A stretch of DNA of 64,000 nt. Source: Chryseobacterium oleae. GTDB taxonomy: Bacteria; Bacteroidota; Bacteroidia; Flavobacteriales; Weeksellaceae. Of the stretch, positions 1 to 8,251 are shown piece after piece. Below the pieces are notes generated by a model. The model had not been told where the DNA came from. It searched no databases and saw nothing but the letters and a program-made list of their open reading frames with translations. Position 1 is the first letter of the stretch. Each line of letters opens with the position of its first letter. A program made the position numbers and the translations under genes. The stretch lies in NCBI RefSeq assembly GCF_900115055.1, contig NZ_FOVD01000010.1, forward strand, positions 112,546 through 176,545. The letters are read 5' to 3'.

Positions 1-2712
1 TACATCGGCATACAGCATCAGGTGTTTTGTGAACTGGTAGGATCCTCCGAAATCTAAGCTGCTGTATTTCCCGTAATAAGAATCATTGATATCGTCTTCC
101 GCATATTCTACGGCGTATTTTCCTTTGTAATTATAAGCCAGTCTTGCATTGAATCCTTTTTTCTCAAAGAAAACCTGTACATTATACAATTGCTTGGCCT
201 GATAAGGAAGCGCTACTTTTCTTCCGCTTGGTTTTTCCATTTCTGAAGTCATGAACGTCGCATTCAGCTGTGTTCCGAAATACTGAAGAAAGCCTGGTAA
301 AAAGTCGAATCTTCTGTTGATTCCAAGTTCAACACCGCCCAGCCATGCTGCATTACCGTTATTCGGTGCGGTAAACTGTACACCGGTCATTCCATTGTAG
401 TTTCCGATGAAAGAATCCTGGAAAATTGGGTCCGTGATCGATTTATAGAAAACACCTCCACTTACGATCCCGACATTGGAAAAATAATATTCTCCCATCA
501 GGTCAAAATTCAGTGAATAGGTTGGATTAAGGTTTGGGTTTCCACCTTTGAATTCATTGTCTGCTTCGCTGTACGTTCCGCCCGGTGTAATATCCCCGAA
601 GTTCGGTCTTGAAAACGTTCTGGTTGCTGCAAAACGAAGGTTGGTTTTATCGTTCAAAGCATATTTGATGTGGAGCATTGGAAGAACGGCCAGGTATTTT
701 TTGGTATGCTCAACCGGTGTCAGAACATCTTCAACCACATTGTATCCTTTTACTCTTGTATTGGTATTGGATAATCTGATTCCTCCTAAAATTGTGATTT
801 TGTCACTTAGTTTATACGTTCCCATTCCGTAAGCATCAGCATGTTTTTCAAAAACATCGAAGTTTCTTCCCAGGGCCTTATTATATTCCAAAGCTTCAGA
901 GTCGGTAGGGTTGATCTTCAGATTTCCCTGGTTCTGGATCCAGAACTGATCCATACCTGTTGTAGAAAGAACCGGCCCGAAAGTATTCCCGATATGGGTA
1001 TTCATTTCACTTAAATATTTCGGTCCGTTCGCCTGTGTGGTGATGTAAGGAGCATAATCGGACAAAAGAGGAGCTGTACCGCCTTTCCAGTTATAGAAAA
1101 TATCCGAAAATCTGGCATTTCTTTCTTTGTCTCTGTATTTGAACCCGTATTTTAAAGTCAGCTTATCTGATGCATTGATCTCATGATTGAAGGCTGCTAC
1201 GATTTTATCTTTTTCCTCAACAAAAACTTTGTAGAATTCAAGGTCTGTAAATCTCATCTGCGAGGCATCCATTTTAAAGCCCTGAGCACTGTAGAATCCG
1301 AATAAGGCATCAGGATTTTTATAGTCTAATTTTCCGCCATCTGCTTTCCAGTACGCTCTTGGTCCGCTTCCGTGGTTGGAAATATAATCAGGATTAATAC
1401 CTACTCCGGATTGAGTGTATTTGATAACATAATAAGAATTGTTCTGCTTGTCAGGAATGTTCCCGTACTTAAAACGATTGTCATAATAGGATAGATCCCA
1501 GTCGATTTTTCCTTTATTTAAAGTATGAACTCCGCCTAAAGATATAGAAGTAAGTTCTGTAATCAGTAAGTTGTGGATATTCTGAAGTTCCACTCTTGCT
1601 GTATTATTTGCAGAACTGAATTTATCAAATCTGATTCTGTGCTTGTAGTGCGTCTCATCATCCGAAAGTGTTCCGTACATTCCTTTTACATAGAATGTGT
1701 TTTTTGGAGAAAGAACATATTCAAAAGCTGCATTCACACCCGTTGTTTTTCTTACCCCGTTATAATCGCGGAGTTCCATTCTGAAAACACCTTCGTCGCC
1801 ACTTCTTCTCGCCTCAAAATTATCTGTAGACCAGTTTCTGATGAAGTGCGCCACATTGAATAGGTATCCGAATTTTTTATCTTTCGTTCGTGCTCCGTAA
1901 AGAAGTCCAAGATTGTAAACGCCTTTGTCAGCTTTTGCATTGTAACCGCTTCCAATGGTCGCTTTGAACTCTGTTTTCATGGGCGGGGTTTTCGTGATAA
2001 AGTTGACTCCACCTCCGATTCCGTCTGCTTCCATATCAGGGGTAAACGACTTATTGACATGAACATAGGAGATCAGTTCGGTAGGGAAGAAGTCAAATGC
2101 TGTTGCTCTGGAAGTGGTTTCTTCCTCTGCAGTCGGCAACCTGTTCCCGTTGATGGTTGTTGAGGTCCAAAATGGAGGAAGTCCTCTTAAAGAAACAAAT
2201 CTTCCTTCGCCCTGATCTCTCTCGATGGAAACGCCCTGAACACGCTGAACGGTTTCTGCTGCATTTCTGTCCGGTAGCTTTCCAATTCCGTCTGAGGCGA
2301 TGACATTGGTAATATTCACCGCGTTTTTCTGAAGGTTTAAAGCTCTAGCTTCTGTATTTTTTAAAGTTCCGGTTACCACAACTTCGTCGATGTTCTTTCT
2401 CTGTTGGGATAATTTGACAGCACCTAAGTCTACCGTTTCCCCGGGTTTCACATCTATAGTAATGTCTGCTGTTTCGTAACCGATATAGCTGATCTGTAAA
2501 TTATACTGCCCTTCTTTGATATCATTCACCGTGAATTTTCCATCAATATCTGTAGCGGTATTTTTTGATAAACCTTTTATTTTGACTGACGCGCCGGGAA
2601 GGGGTTGGCTGTCGTCAAAAACAGTTCCTATAATTAACTGCTTCTGCGCTGACACAAAAAAGATCAAACAGACAAAAGCAAGGGTAAGTAATTTCTCTAA
2701 TTGGGTCCTCAT
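1..2712 (-). CDS. TonB-dependent receptor, 3' end beyond window
   Basis: An outer-membrane TonB-dependent receptor reads from an ATG at 2712 leftward to the window edge without a stop, giving 904 codons of an incomplete gene. It has an N-terminal signal peptide ending near VSA, a carboxypeptidase-regulatory-like beta-sandwich domain (about residues 24-105), then the plug, which begins with NIDEVVVTGTLKN and contains NAAETVQRVQGVSIERDQGE followed by RFVSLRGL, typical of the Xanthomonas/Caulobacter-type receptor family. The rest is a beta barrel. The substrate cannot be read from the sequence; receptors of this group import glycans, metals or peptides. No partner SusD gene is visible on this side. 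The ATG was chosen because the signal peptide starts there. Confidence 0.93.
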   Translation of the reverse strand, partial: MRTQLEKLLTLAFVCLIFFVSAQKQLIIGTVFDDSQPLPGASVKIKGLSKNTATDIDGKFTVNDIKEGQYNLQISYIGYETADITIDVKPGETVDLGAVKLSQQRKNIDEVVVTGTLKNTEARALNLQKNAVNITNVIASDGIGKLPDRNAAETVQRVQGVSIERDQGEGRFVSLRGLPPFWTSTTINGNRLPTAEEETTSRATAFDFFPTELISYVHVNKSFTPDMEADGIGGGVNFITKTPPMKTEFKATIGSGYNAKADKGVYNLGLLYGARTKDKKFGYLFNVAHFIRNWSTDNFEARRSGDEGVFRMELRDYNGVRKTTGVNAAFEYVLSPKNTFYVKGMYGTLSDDETHYKHRIRFDKFSSANNTARVELQNIHNLLITELTSISLGGVHTLNKGKIDWDLSYYDNRFKYGNIPDKQNNSYYVIKYTQSGVGINPDYISNHGSGPRAYWKADGGKLDYKNPDALFGFYSAQGFKMDASQMRFTDLEFYKVFVEEKDKIVAAFNHEINASDKLTLKYGFKYRDKERNARFSDIFYNWKGGTAPLLSDYAPYITTQANGPKYLSEMNTHIGNTFGPVLSTTGMDQFWIQNQGNLKINPTDSEALEYNKALGRNFDVFEKHADAYGMGTYKLSDKITILGGIRLSNTNTRVKGYNVVEDVLTPVEHTKKYLAVLPMLHIKYALNDKTNLRFAATRTFSRPNFGDITPGGTYSEADNEFKGGNPNLNPTYSLNFDLMGEYYFSNVGIVSGGVFYKSITDPIFQDSFIGNYNGMTGVQFTAPNNGNAAWLGGVELGINRRFDFLPGFLQYFGTQLNATFMTSEMEKPSGRKVALPYQAKQLYNVQVFFEKKGFNARLAYNYKGKYAVEYAEDDINDSYYGKYSSLDFGGSYQFTKHLMLYADV

Positions 2713-3137
2713 TTTTACATATATTAAATTTTCACTGCAAATCAAGCTAATAATTTTAATATATATAAATATTTTGTATTAAGTATTATTTAACAAATCA
2801 GGCCAATTTGTTACTTATATTTTACTGTATTTACCTTTTTGGAAATGAAAAATAAAGTTATAATTAGCCCTTAAATATCTTTATTACAGGGTGTTTTAGT
2901 TTAATTGATGAAATGTTTCCTGAATGAGAATTTTAGACAGAGATAGTCTTATGGGTTAACATAACGTTAATTTTAGAGGTAAACAGAAAACCGTAAAGTT
3001 TACTATTTGTAAACTTTTTGTCTAAATAAATAAGACAGCTTACGAAAATGTGTACCTAAAAACGGAACGTTTCTACGTGTTAACCGTGTCAAGGTTCAAA
3101 ACCTTGACACGGTTAATAAGGTTTAAAAATAATGGTT
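2713..3137. other. Intergenic gap with a perfect 17-bp hairpin
   Basis: No gene is visible in these 425 bases. At 3080-3116 there is a perfect 17-bp inverted repeat with a CAA loop, whose arms read TTAACCGTGTCAAGGTT and its complement. It lies between the convergently read tail of the XRE-cupin gene and the receptor promoter region. It could be the terminator of the XRE gene on the minus strand or a dispersed palindromic repeat, but it lacks a good T-run on either side. Confidence 0.6.
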
Positions 3138-3707
3138 CTAAGCGGTATAAAAATAAAGAACAAGCATAATACAGCTTTCATCGCTGATGCTTACCGGAAC
3201 GTGCGGGAATTTTCCATTAAAATAAAGAGAGTCACCTTCTTTTAAGATAATTTCTTCATTATCGATGATATATTTTACTTCGCCTTTCAGGATGTATTTG
3301 AATTCCCAGGCATCAGTAATTACTTTTTCCCTTTTGGAATTGGGTTCAATTGTCAGTAATACGGCTTCAAAACCTAGAGAGTGCAGGCTTTTGCTGAAGA
3401 TATGCATATACTTGAATCCTTCCGCTTCCACTTCTTTTTCGATAACCTGCTGGCTGTCTTTGGGAAGATAAATGAATTTGGCGCTGGATTTTTTCTCCAC
3501 GCCTTCAAAGAAATAGCTGGCATCGATCTCCAGAGACTGGATCATATCCAACAGTACAGGAAGTGAAGGAATGGTTCTTCCGTTTTCGATCCTGGACACA
3601 AGGCCGTTGCTTACATTGGCTTTGGAAGCCAGCTCATTGATGGTTAAATTATTCTTTTTTCTGATATCCTTCAATCTTTTACCGATACCTATTAAAAAAT
3701 CATTCAT
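3138..3707 (-). CDS. XRE-family regulator with C-terminal cupin
   Basis: A 189-residue transcription factor. Residues about 9-64 form a lambda-repressor-type helix-turn-helix (KRLKDIRKKNNLTINELA, then NVSNGLVSRIENG), and residues about 115-185 form a cupin beta-barrel (EFKYILKGEVKYIIDNEE, then GDSLYFNGKFPHVPVS). This two-domain layout is shared with PuuR and other small-ligand-sensing repressors. The ligand is unknown. It sits alone, divergent from the response regulator at 3861 and upstream of the receptor, which could be a target, but nothing in the sequence proves that. Confidence 0.9.
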   Translation of the reverse strand: MNDFLIGIGKRLKDIRKKNNLTINELASKANVSNGLVSRIENGRTIPSLPVLLDMIQSLEIDASYFFEGVEKKSSAKFIYLPKDSQQVIEKEVEAEGFKYMHIFSKSLHSLGFEAVLLTIEPNSKREKVITDAWEFKYILKGEVKYIIDNEEIILKEGDSLYFNGKFPHVPVSISDESCIMLVLYFYTA

Positions 3708-3758
3708 AGTGTTTGCAATTTAACCTAAATTATGTTCCTTCCTTTAAGAGATGAAAAG

Positions 3759-3766
3759 CAAAGTTA
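3759..3766 (-). promoter_or_regulatory. Bacteroidota -7 box for the XRE-cupin gene
   Basis: On the minus strand this reads TAACTTTG, an exact match to TAnnTTTG. It lies about 50 bases upstream of the ATG at 3707, leaving a leader of roughly 45 nt. No clear -33 TTG was found. Confidence 0.5.
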
Positions 3767-3815
3767 ATATTATTCTATATAGCTTCGGTCAACTGCCGGA
3801 TCAATTCACTGAAAA

Positions 3816-3843
3816 TTGTTATTGAAATTTTTCCCTATTTTTG
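3816..3843 (+). promoter_or_regulatory. Promoter of the OmpR-type two-component operon
   Basis: TTG at 3816-3818 and TATTTTTG at 3836-3843 are separated by 17 nt, a full match to the Bacteroidota sigma-ABfr promoter. The box ends 17 nt before the response-regulator ATG. Confidence 0.7.
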
Positions 3844-3860
3844 TGAAATTCCTTATTTGA

Positions 3861-4568
3861 ATGAAAAAGATTATCCTCATCGAAGACGAAACCAGCGTTG
3901 TCTCTTTTATAAAGAAAGGGCTTCAGGAAAGCGGCTATGAAATTTCCGTGGCTTTTGACGGGCGTACCGGTGTACAGCTGGTACAGGCCAATGATTTCGA
4001 TCTGGTGGTTCTGGATATTATGCTGCCGGAAATGAATGGTCTGGATGTCTGCAAAGAGATCAGGAAAACCAATCAGCATGTTCCGATTTTGTTTTTGACC
4101 GCACTGGGAACTTCTGAGAATATTGTTCTTGGACTGGAAAGCGGAGGAGATGATTATCTGGTGAAGCCTTTTAAATTTATTGAACTGGTGGCGCGGGTAA
4201 AATCTCTGCTAAGAAGAAGCAACGGAGTAAGTCCTCAGGAAATTGCCGAGCCGGAACCGGACAATGAGCACGTATTTCAGTTTTCAGACCTGATGGTTAA
4301 TGATTATACGAAGAAAGTGACGCGCGCCGGAGATGAGATTTCACTGACGTCTACAGAATATAAACTTCTGCTGTATTTCCTTAATAATCCTGAAAAAGTA
4401 ATTTCCAGAGCTGAAATTCTGGATGCGGTTTGGGGCGTTAATTATGAGCTGGGAACCAATGTAGTAGATGTTTACGTGAATTATTTAAGAAAAAAACTGG
4501 ACAGTCACGATGATAATAAGCTGATTCATACGGTGATAGGAATGGGATATGTACTGAAAAAATCTTAA
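3861..4568 (+). CDS. OmpR/PhoB-family response regulator
   Basis: A 235-residue DNA-binding response regulator. The receiver domain (1-120) carries acidic residues E8-D9, the phospho-acceptor D52 in VVLDIMLPEMNG, T80 and K102 in YLVKPF. The C-terminal winged helix (about 135-233) has the usual SLTSTEYKLLLYFLNNPEKV and VDVYVNYLRKKL stretches. The kinase gene starts three bases after the stop, so the two are cotranscribed and very likely paired. The signal and target genes cannot be inferred; the layout is like metal- or envelope-stress systems of Bacteroidota. Confidence 0.95.
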   Translation: MKKIILIEDETSVVSFIKKGLQESGYEISVAFDGRTGVQLVQANDFDLVVLDIMLPEMNGLDVCKEIRKTNQHVPILFLTALGTSENIVLGLESGGDDYLVKPFKFIELVARVKSLLRRSNGVSPQEIAEPEPDNEHVFQFSDLMVNDYTKKVTRAGDEISLTSTEYKLLLYFLNNPEKVISRAEILDAVWGVNYELGTNVVDVYVNYLRKKLDSHDDNKLIHTVIGMGYVLKKS

Positions 4569-4571
4569 TGG

Positions 4572-5972
4572 ATGTTTAATAAAGTTGTTACAAATCAGAC
4601 CAAAACGATGGTGCTTTTAATGCTGGTATTTACTGCCATCATTCTGCTTTTCAGCGGCTTGGTTTATTTTTCGATTGTCAACTTTTCCCATCAGAGGTTT
4701 TATGAACTGCTTAAGATCCGTACAACGACGATTGTTCAGATTGAGAAAAGCAAAGACCATCTTGATCTTCCCGAAAACTATATCCTCAACAGTCTGAATG
4801 ATGAGGAGCTTCCGATGGAAAGAGATTACGTTTTTGCGGTTCCTGCAGATTCCAATTTCAAAAAAATCTCACAGGAAGTTCATATTCCGGATTATTTTTT
4901 CAAAAGTATTGTCAGAAAAGGGGAATCCAATTATAATGATAAAGAATTCTACTATATAGGGCAGACCTTTAAATATGATGATAAAGATTATATCGCCATT
5001 GCTTCTGCAAAAAACCATTATGTAATCTATTATCTCGGATTTTTAAAAAGAACACTGATCACCTGTATTGTACTTTCCCTGTTCTTCAGTATGATCTTTT
5101 CTTTTTATCTGTCCAAAACTTTATTCAGACCGATTCTTAAAATTACCGGGAAGGTAAAAGAGATCAGTTCCGAGAACCTTCACCTTAGATTAGAAGCTCA
5201 GCCTGATAATAAAGAACTGAATGAGCTGGTAGATACGTTCAACGGAATGCTGAATCGTATCGAAACTTCATTTGAAACTCAGAATCACTTGATCGGAAAC
5301 GTCTCTCATGAACTGAGAACACCTCTGACATCGATTATGGGCGAAGCGGATGTGGCTCTTTCGATCAACAGGACGGCAGATGAATATAAAGATACCTTAG
5401 AAATTATTCTCGACGAAGCTGAAAAGCTGGATAAAAAGATCAAAGCCTTACTGATGATCGCTCAAACCGGTTTCGACGGGAAGATCCAGAAAATGGATAA
5501 GGTGCGAATCGATCAGCTGCTTTGGGATGTGATCGAAACACTCAGAAAAATTGATTCCAGAAATAATATCTACCTGGATATCAGTATGCTTCCGGATAAT
5601 CCTAAAAAATTAAAAGTTCAGGGTAATGAGCAGTTATTGCATCTTGCGGTAGCCAATATCATTAACAACGGCTGTAAATATTCTAATTTCCAGCAGGTAA
5701 AAGTTTCACTGGGCGCCTCAGATACTGATGTTTATATCATTGTAAAAGATTTCGGGATCGGAATTCCGGAGGTAGAGATGAACAAAATCTACGATCCGTT
5801 CTTCAGAGCGTCCAATACCAAAAACTACGAAGGCTACGGAATCGGACTTCCGCTGGCAAGAAATATCGTAAGGATGCACCACGGCGAACTGATCGTAAGT
5901 TCTCACGAAAACCAGGGAACCACTGTACAGATGCGTTTTCCTAATTTCTACAGTACGAGACCGGAGAGTTAA
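4572..5972 (+). CDS. Sensor histidine kinase (HAMP-HisKA-HATPase)
   Basis: A 466-residue membrane kinase. It has a transmembrane helix at about 14-36, a periplasmic sensor region to about 155, a second helix at about 160-182, a HAMP linker, a HisKA domain with phospho-acceptor H246 in VSHELRTPLTS, and a HATPase domain with NNGCKY (N box), DFGIGIP (G1) and GYGIGLPLA (G2). It directly follows its response regulator. An ATG at 4568 overlapping the regulator's stop codon meets a stop within three codons, so the ATG at 4572 is the start. Confidence 0.95.
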   Translation: MFNKVVTNQTKTMVLLMLVFTAIILLFSGLVYFSIVNFSHQRFYELLKIRTTTIVQIEKSKDHLDLPENYILNSLNDEELPMERDYVFAVPADSNFKKISQEVHIPDYFFKSIVRKGESNYNDKEFYYIGQTFKYDDKDYIAIASAKNHYVIYYLGFLKRTLITCIVLSLFFSMIFSFYLSKTLFRPILKITGKVKEISSENLHLRLEAQPDNKELNELVDTFNGMLNRIETSFETQNHLIGNVSHELRTPLTSIMGEADVALSINRTADEYKDTLEIILDEAEKLDKKIKALLMIAQTGFDGKIQKMDKVRIDQLLWDVIETLRKIDSRNNIYLDISMLPDNPKKLKVQGNEQLLHLAVANIINNGCKYSNFQQVKVSLGASDTDVYIIVKDFGIGIPEVEMNKIYDPFFRASNTKNYEGYGIGLPLARNIVRMHHGELIVSSHENQGTTVQMRFPNFYSTRPES

Positions 5973-6392
5973 GGCTCTGGTTAGAGAATTTGAGGGTCGG
6001 AGCGTTTTAGGGTTTGAGAGTTTTGGTAAGTTATGAGTTATCAATGATGAGTTATGAGTTCTGTACTCGGGCCTTTGAGTTGGAAGCTTTTCACCATTGA
6101 CTTGCGAAACAAAATTGACCATTGACCATTCTCAATCTTAGCCTCAACCTAAAAATCTGAAATCTGATGTCTTGTATCTTGGCTCTTGTTTCTTACAACT
6201 AAATTCACCATTCACTTGCGAAGCAAAATTCACTATTCACATTCTTACGCTTAAAGTCTCATGTCTGAGATCTGACATCTGAGGTCTTTCCCTTTCCCTT
6301 ATGTTAACGGCCATTAACAATATTCTAATCTCATTTTAATCTCTTTAATCACATTTTAATTCCATTCCAAAGGGCTTCTAATCTTGCCGCTT
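5973..6392. repeat. Intergenic stretch of degenerate short repeats
   Basis: No gene is supported in these 420 bases. They are made of degenerate reiterated words: ATGAGTT/TATCAATGATGAG around 6030-6060, CACCATTGACTTGCGAAACA at about 6092 and CACCATTCACTTGCGAAGCA at about 6206, and TCTGANATCTGANGTCTT words at 6157-6180 and 6257-6290. The CTTGCGAAGCAA core is a small palindrome. A related word recurs near 32280. They look like decayed intergenic repeats rather than coding or regulatory DNA. Confidence 0.6.
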
Positions 6393-6400
6393 TAGTTTTG
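6393..6400 (+). promoter_or_regulatory. -7 box upstream of the Usp-like gene
   Basis: TAGTTTTG matches TAnnTTTG exactly. It overlaps a possible TTG start at 6398, which argues for using a later ATG (6413 or 6440) as the start of the next gene. No consensus -33 TTG was found. Confidence 0.45.
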
Positions 6401-6412
6401 TATCATCAAAAT

Positions 6413-6934
6413 ATGACAACAAACCTAAATCTAAAAGATATGACCAGAACAATTTTAATCGCCACGGATTTCTCTCTTGAGTCACTGAATATATTAAAAA
6501 AAGTACTGAAAGAGAAAGAAGCATCGGAAGACCAGAATCAGTATAACATTCTTTTGGTTTCAGGATATGAAGCCGGAGATTCTATCAGAGATCTTCTTTT
6601 CAATACGAAAAATACCATCTTCAATAAGATCAGATCTCAGGAGTTCTGTGATGCCTACGGAATCATCAGAAACAAATATCCTCACCTGGTTAATAAGATC
6701 ATCTGCGATATTTTCACGGGAAGCTTTCAGAGGACTTTCAACAATTACGTGAAAGCAGAACATATAGAAGAAGCTTACTATTCACCATCCATTAAAAGTA
6801 AGGGCAAAGGAAAATTTGATATTGCACCTTACATCAAAAAATGCAAAGATCTGAAGGTTCAGGAAATCAAAGTGGAAATGCCTGAGAGACTTCCGGAAAG
6901 AGGAAGACTGGCTGAGATCTTTGTAGAAGCCTAA
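6413..6934 (+). CDS. Universal-stress-like protein, divergent
   Basis: A cytoplasmic protein of about 173 residues. The segment TRTILIATDFSLESLNILKK resembles the first beta strand and helix of universal stress protein domains, but the later GxxG nucleotide-binding motif is not recognisable, so family membership is tentative. The ATG at 6413 is used because the upstream TTG at 6398 lies inside a probable promoter; the ATG at 6440 (protein starting MTRTIL) is an equally reasonable start. A membrane-protein gene of the DUF1275 family follows after 31 bases and is probably cotranscribed. Confidence 0.7.
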   Translation: MTTNLNLKDMTRTILIATDFSLESLNILKKVLKEKEASEDQNQYNILLVSGYEAGDSIRDLLFNTKNTIFNKIRSQEFCDAYGIIRNKYPHLVNKIICDIFTGSFQRTFNNYVKAEHIEEAYYSPSIKSKGKGKFDIAPYIKKCKDLKVQEIKVEMPERLPERGRLAEIFVEA

Positions 6935-6965
6935 AAATACATCAACACCATAAAAGAATAAAAAA

Positions 6966-7793
6966 ATGTTAAGAAATTATAGTAACAGCCGAACGTTGGG
7001 AGACAATATCAGATTGGGGACGCTGACTGCATTTACTGCAGGTACTATAAATATTGCCTCTCTGTTAATTTTCCTCTCTTTTACGTCCAACGTAACAGGT
7101 CACTACGCCATATTGGCAGCGGAAATCAGTAAAGGAAACTGGTCGCAGGTAGCTGTGGTAGGAGCATGGATCTTCCTGTTCTTCTTCGGAAGCTTTGTGT
7201 CGAACTTCATCGTCATCAATTTCAATAAAAAGAGTAAATATTTTGCACACTCTATGCCGATTGTGCTGGAAATCATATGTTTATTGTTTGTAGGGATATA
7301 CGGTCAGTTCTATTACCAGAAAACACTGGAAGAAACAGAATATCTGGTAGCACTGATGCTTTTTGCAACCGGGCTTCAGAACGGGCTTACCGCGAGTATC
7401 TCCAACTTCTCGGTGAAAACAACCCACCTTACGGGTACCACCACAGACCTTGGAATTTTGTTTTCCATGTTTACGAAAAAGAAATATAGAAAGAGCGGTG
7501 AGTTGATTGCAAGAGCAAAACTGCTGACGAGTATTATGGCGGCCTATGTTTTAGGAGCGGTGTTCTCAGGATTGACATATTATTATCTTGAATTCAGGGT
7601 ATTTTATGTAATCAGTTTATGTCTTTTAATTGTCATTGGGTATGATGCCTATAAAATTCATATCAGACATTTTAATACCAGATACCGCTACAGCAGGATT
7701 TATAAAAAACCAAATATGTTGGCTTCCCTGTATGATAAAATACACGGGATTCCGAAAAGAAAAGAAAAAAGAACGCTTGTTTTTGACGAATGA
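6966..7793 (+). CDS. DUF1275/YoaK-family membrane protein
   Basis: A 275-residue inner-membrane protein with about six hydrophobic helices. The first part (GTLTAFTAGTINIASLLIFL followed by TSNVTGHY) and the central ATGLQNGLTASIS and TTHLTGTTTDLG stretches are hallmarks of the YoaK/DUF1275 family. Its biochemical role is not established. A short basic tail follows the last helix (from about 235). It lies 31 bases behind the stress-type gene and is followed by a hairpin terminator at 7848. Confidence 0.9.
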   Translation: MLRNYSNSRTLGDNIRLGTLTAFTAGTINIASLLIFLSFTSNVTGHYAILAAEISKGNWSQVAVVGAWIFLFFFGSFVSNFIVINFNKKSKYFAHSMPIVLEIICLLFVGIYGQFYYQKTLEETEYLVALMLFATGLQNGLTASISNFSVKTTHLTGTTTDLGILFSMFTKKKYRKSGELIARAKLLTSIMAAYVLGAVFSGLTYYYLEFRVFYVISLCLLIVIGYDAYKIHIRHFNTRYRYSRIYKKPNMLASLYDKIHGIPKRKEKRTLVFDE

Positions 7794-7847
7794 GCCCTAA
7801 AGAAATAAAGTAAATATCAGTATTATTTTTGTGTAAACTAGCTGTGA

Positions 7848-7880
7848 AACACCCCTTTTCGATGGTAGAGAAGGGGTGTT
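7848..7880 (+). terminator. Hairpin terminator after the DUF1275 gene
   Basis: AACACCCCTTTTC at 7848-7860 pairs with GAGAAGGGGTGTT at 7868-7880 (13 bp, one G-U wobble) around a seven-base loop, followed by a pyrimidine-rich CTTCTT. Confidence 0.7.
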
Positions 7881-7918
7881 CTTCTTCAGTTAACGGATGT
7901 TTTTTCAGAGCCTGTTTA

Positions 7919-8088
7919 TTTAACGCAAAGTTCTATTCTAAGACCGTACAGTATTAAGGAGAGCAAAGAAGGGAATCAATTTCATTGATTCGATTAAGCG
8001 GTGGTATCCGGCAGCTTCATCATCGACGTAGTCGAACTCTTTGCTTTGCTCAAAATTAAGCGCTATGTAAATGAACCTTTGCGTTAAA
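7919..8088. repeat. 170-bp MITE-like element with 12-bp terminal repeats
   Basis: The ends are perfect inverted copies: TTTAACGCAAAG at 7919-7930 and CTTTGCGTTAAA at 8077-8088. An inner pair GAGCAAA (7961-7967) and TTTGCTC (8045-8051) is also inverted, and AATTAAGCG-like words occur near both. There is no open frame inside. It fills the gap between the DUF1275 gene and mutL. It resembles, in size and in CGCAAAG-type ends, the element at 42751-42928, so both may be non-autonomous elements of one family. Confidence 0.6.
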
Positions 8089-8224
8089 AAAAGAACATCC
8101 TCCTTTCAATGTTTTTTTCCTCCATCAGGGATAAAAACAGAACCGGACGGCAAATTGTGATTAAAATGTTGATAATTAAATTTTAATTCACGGTTTTATT
8201 GTTTTAATTCCCGTTTTCATTGAC

Positions 8225-8232
8225 TATTTTTG
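8225..8232 (+). promoter_or_regulatory. -7 box for mutL
   Basis: TATTTTTG matches TAnnTTTG exactly and ends 19 nt before the mutL ATG at 8252, the same spacing seen at several other promoters in this window. Confidence 0.55.
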
Positions 8233-8251
8233 TAAGTTGATTAAACGTTTT

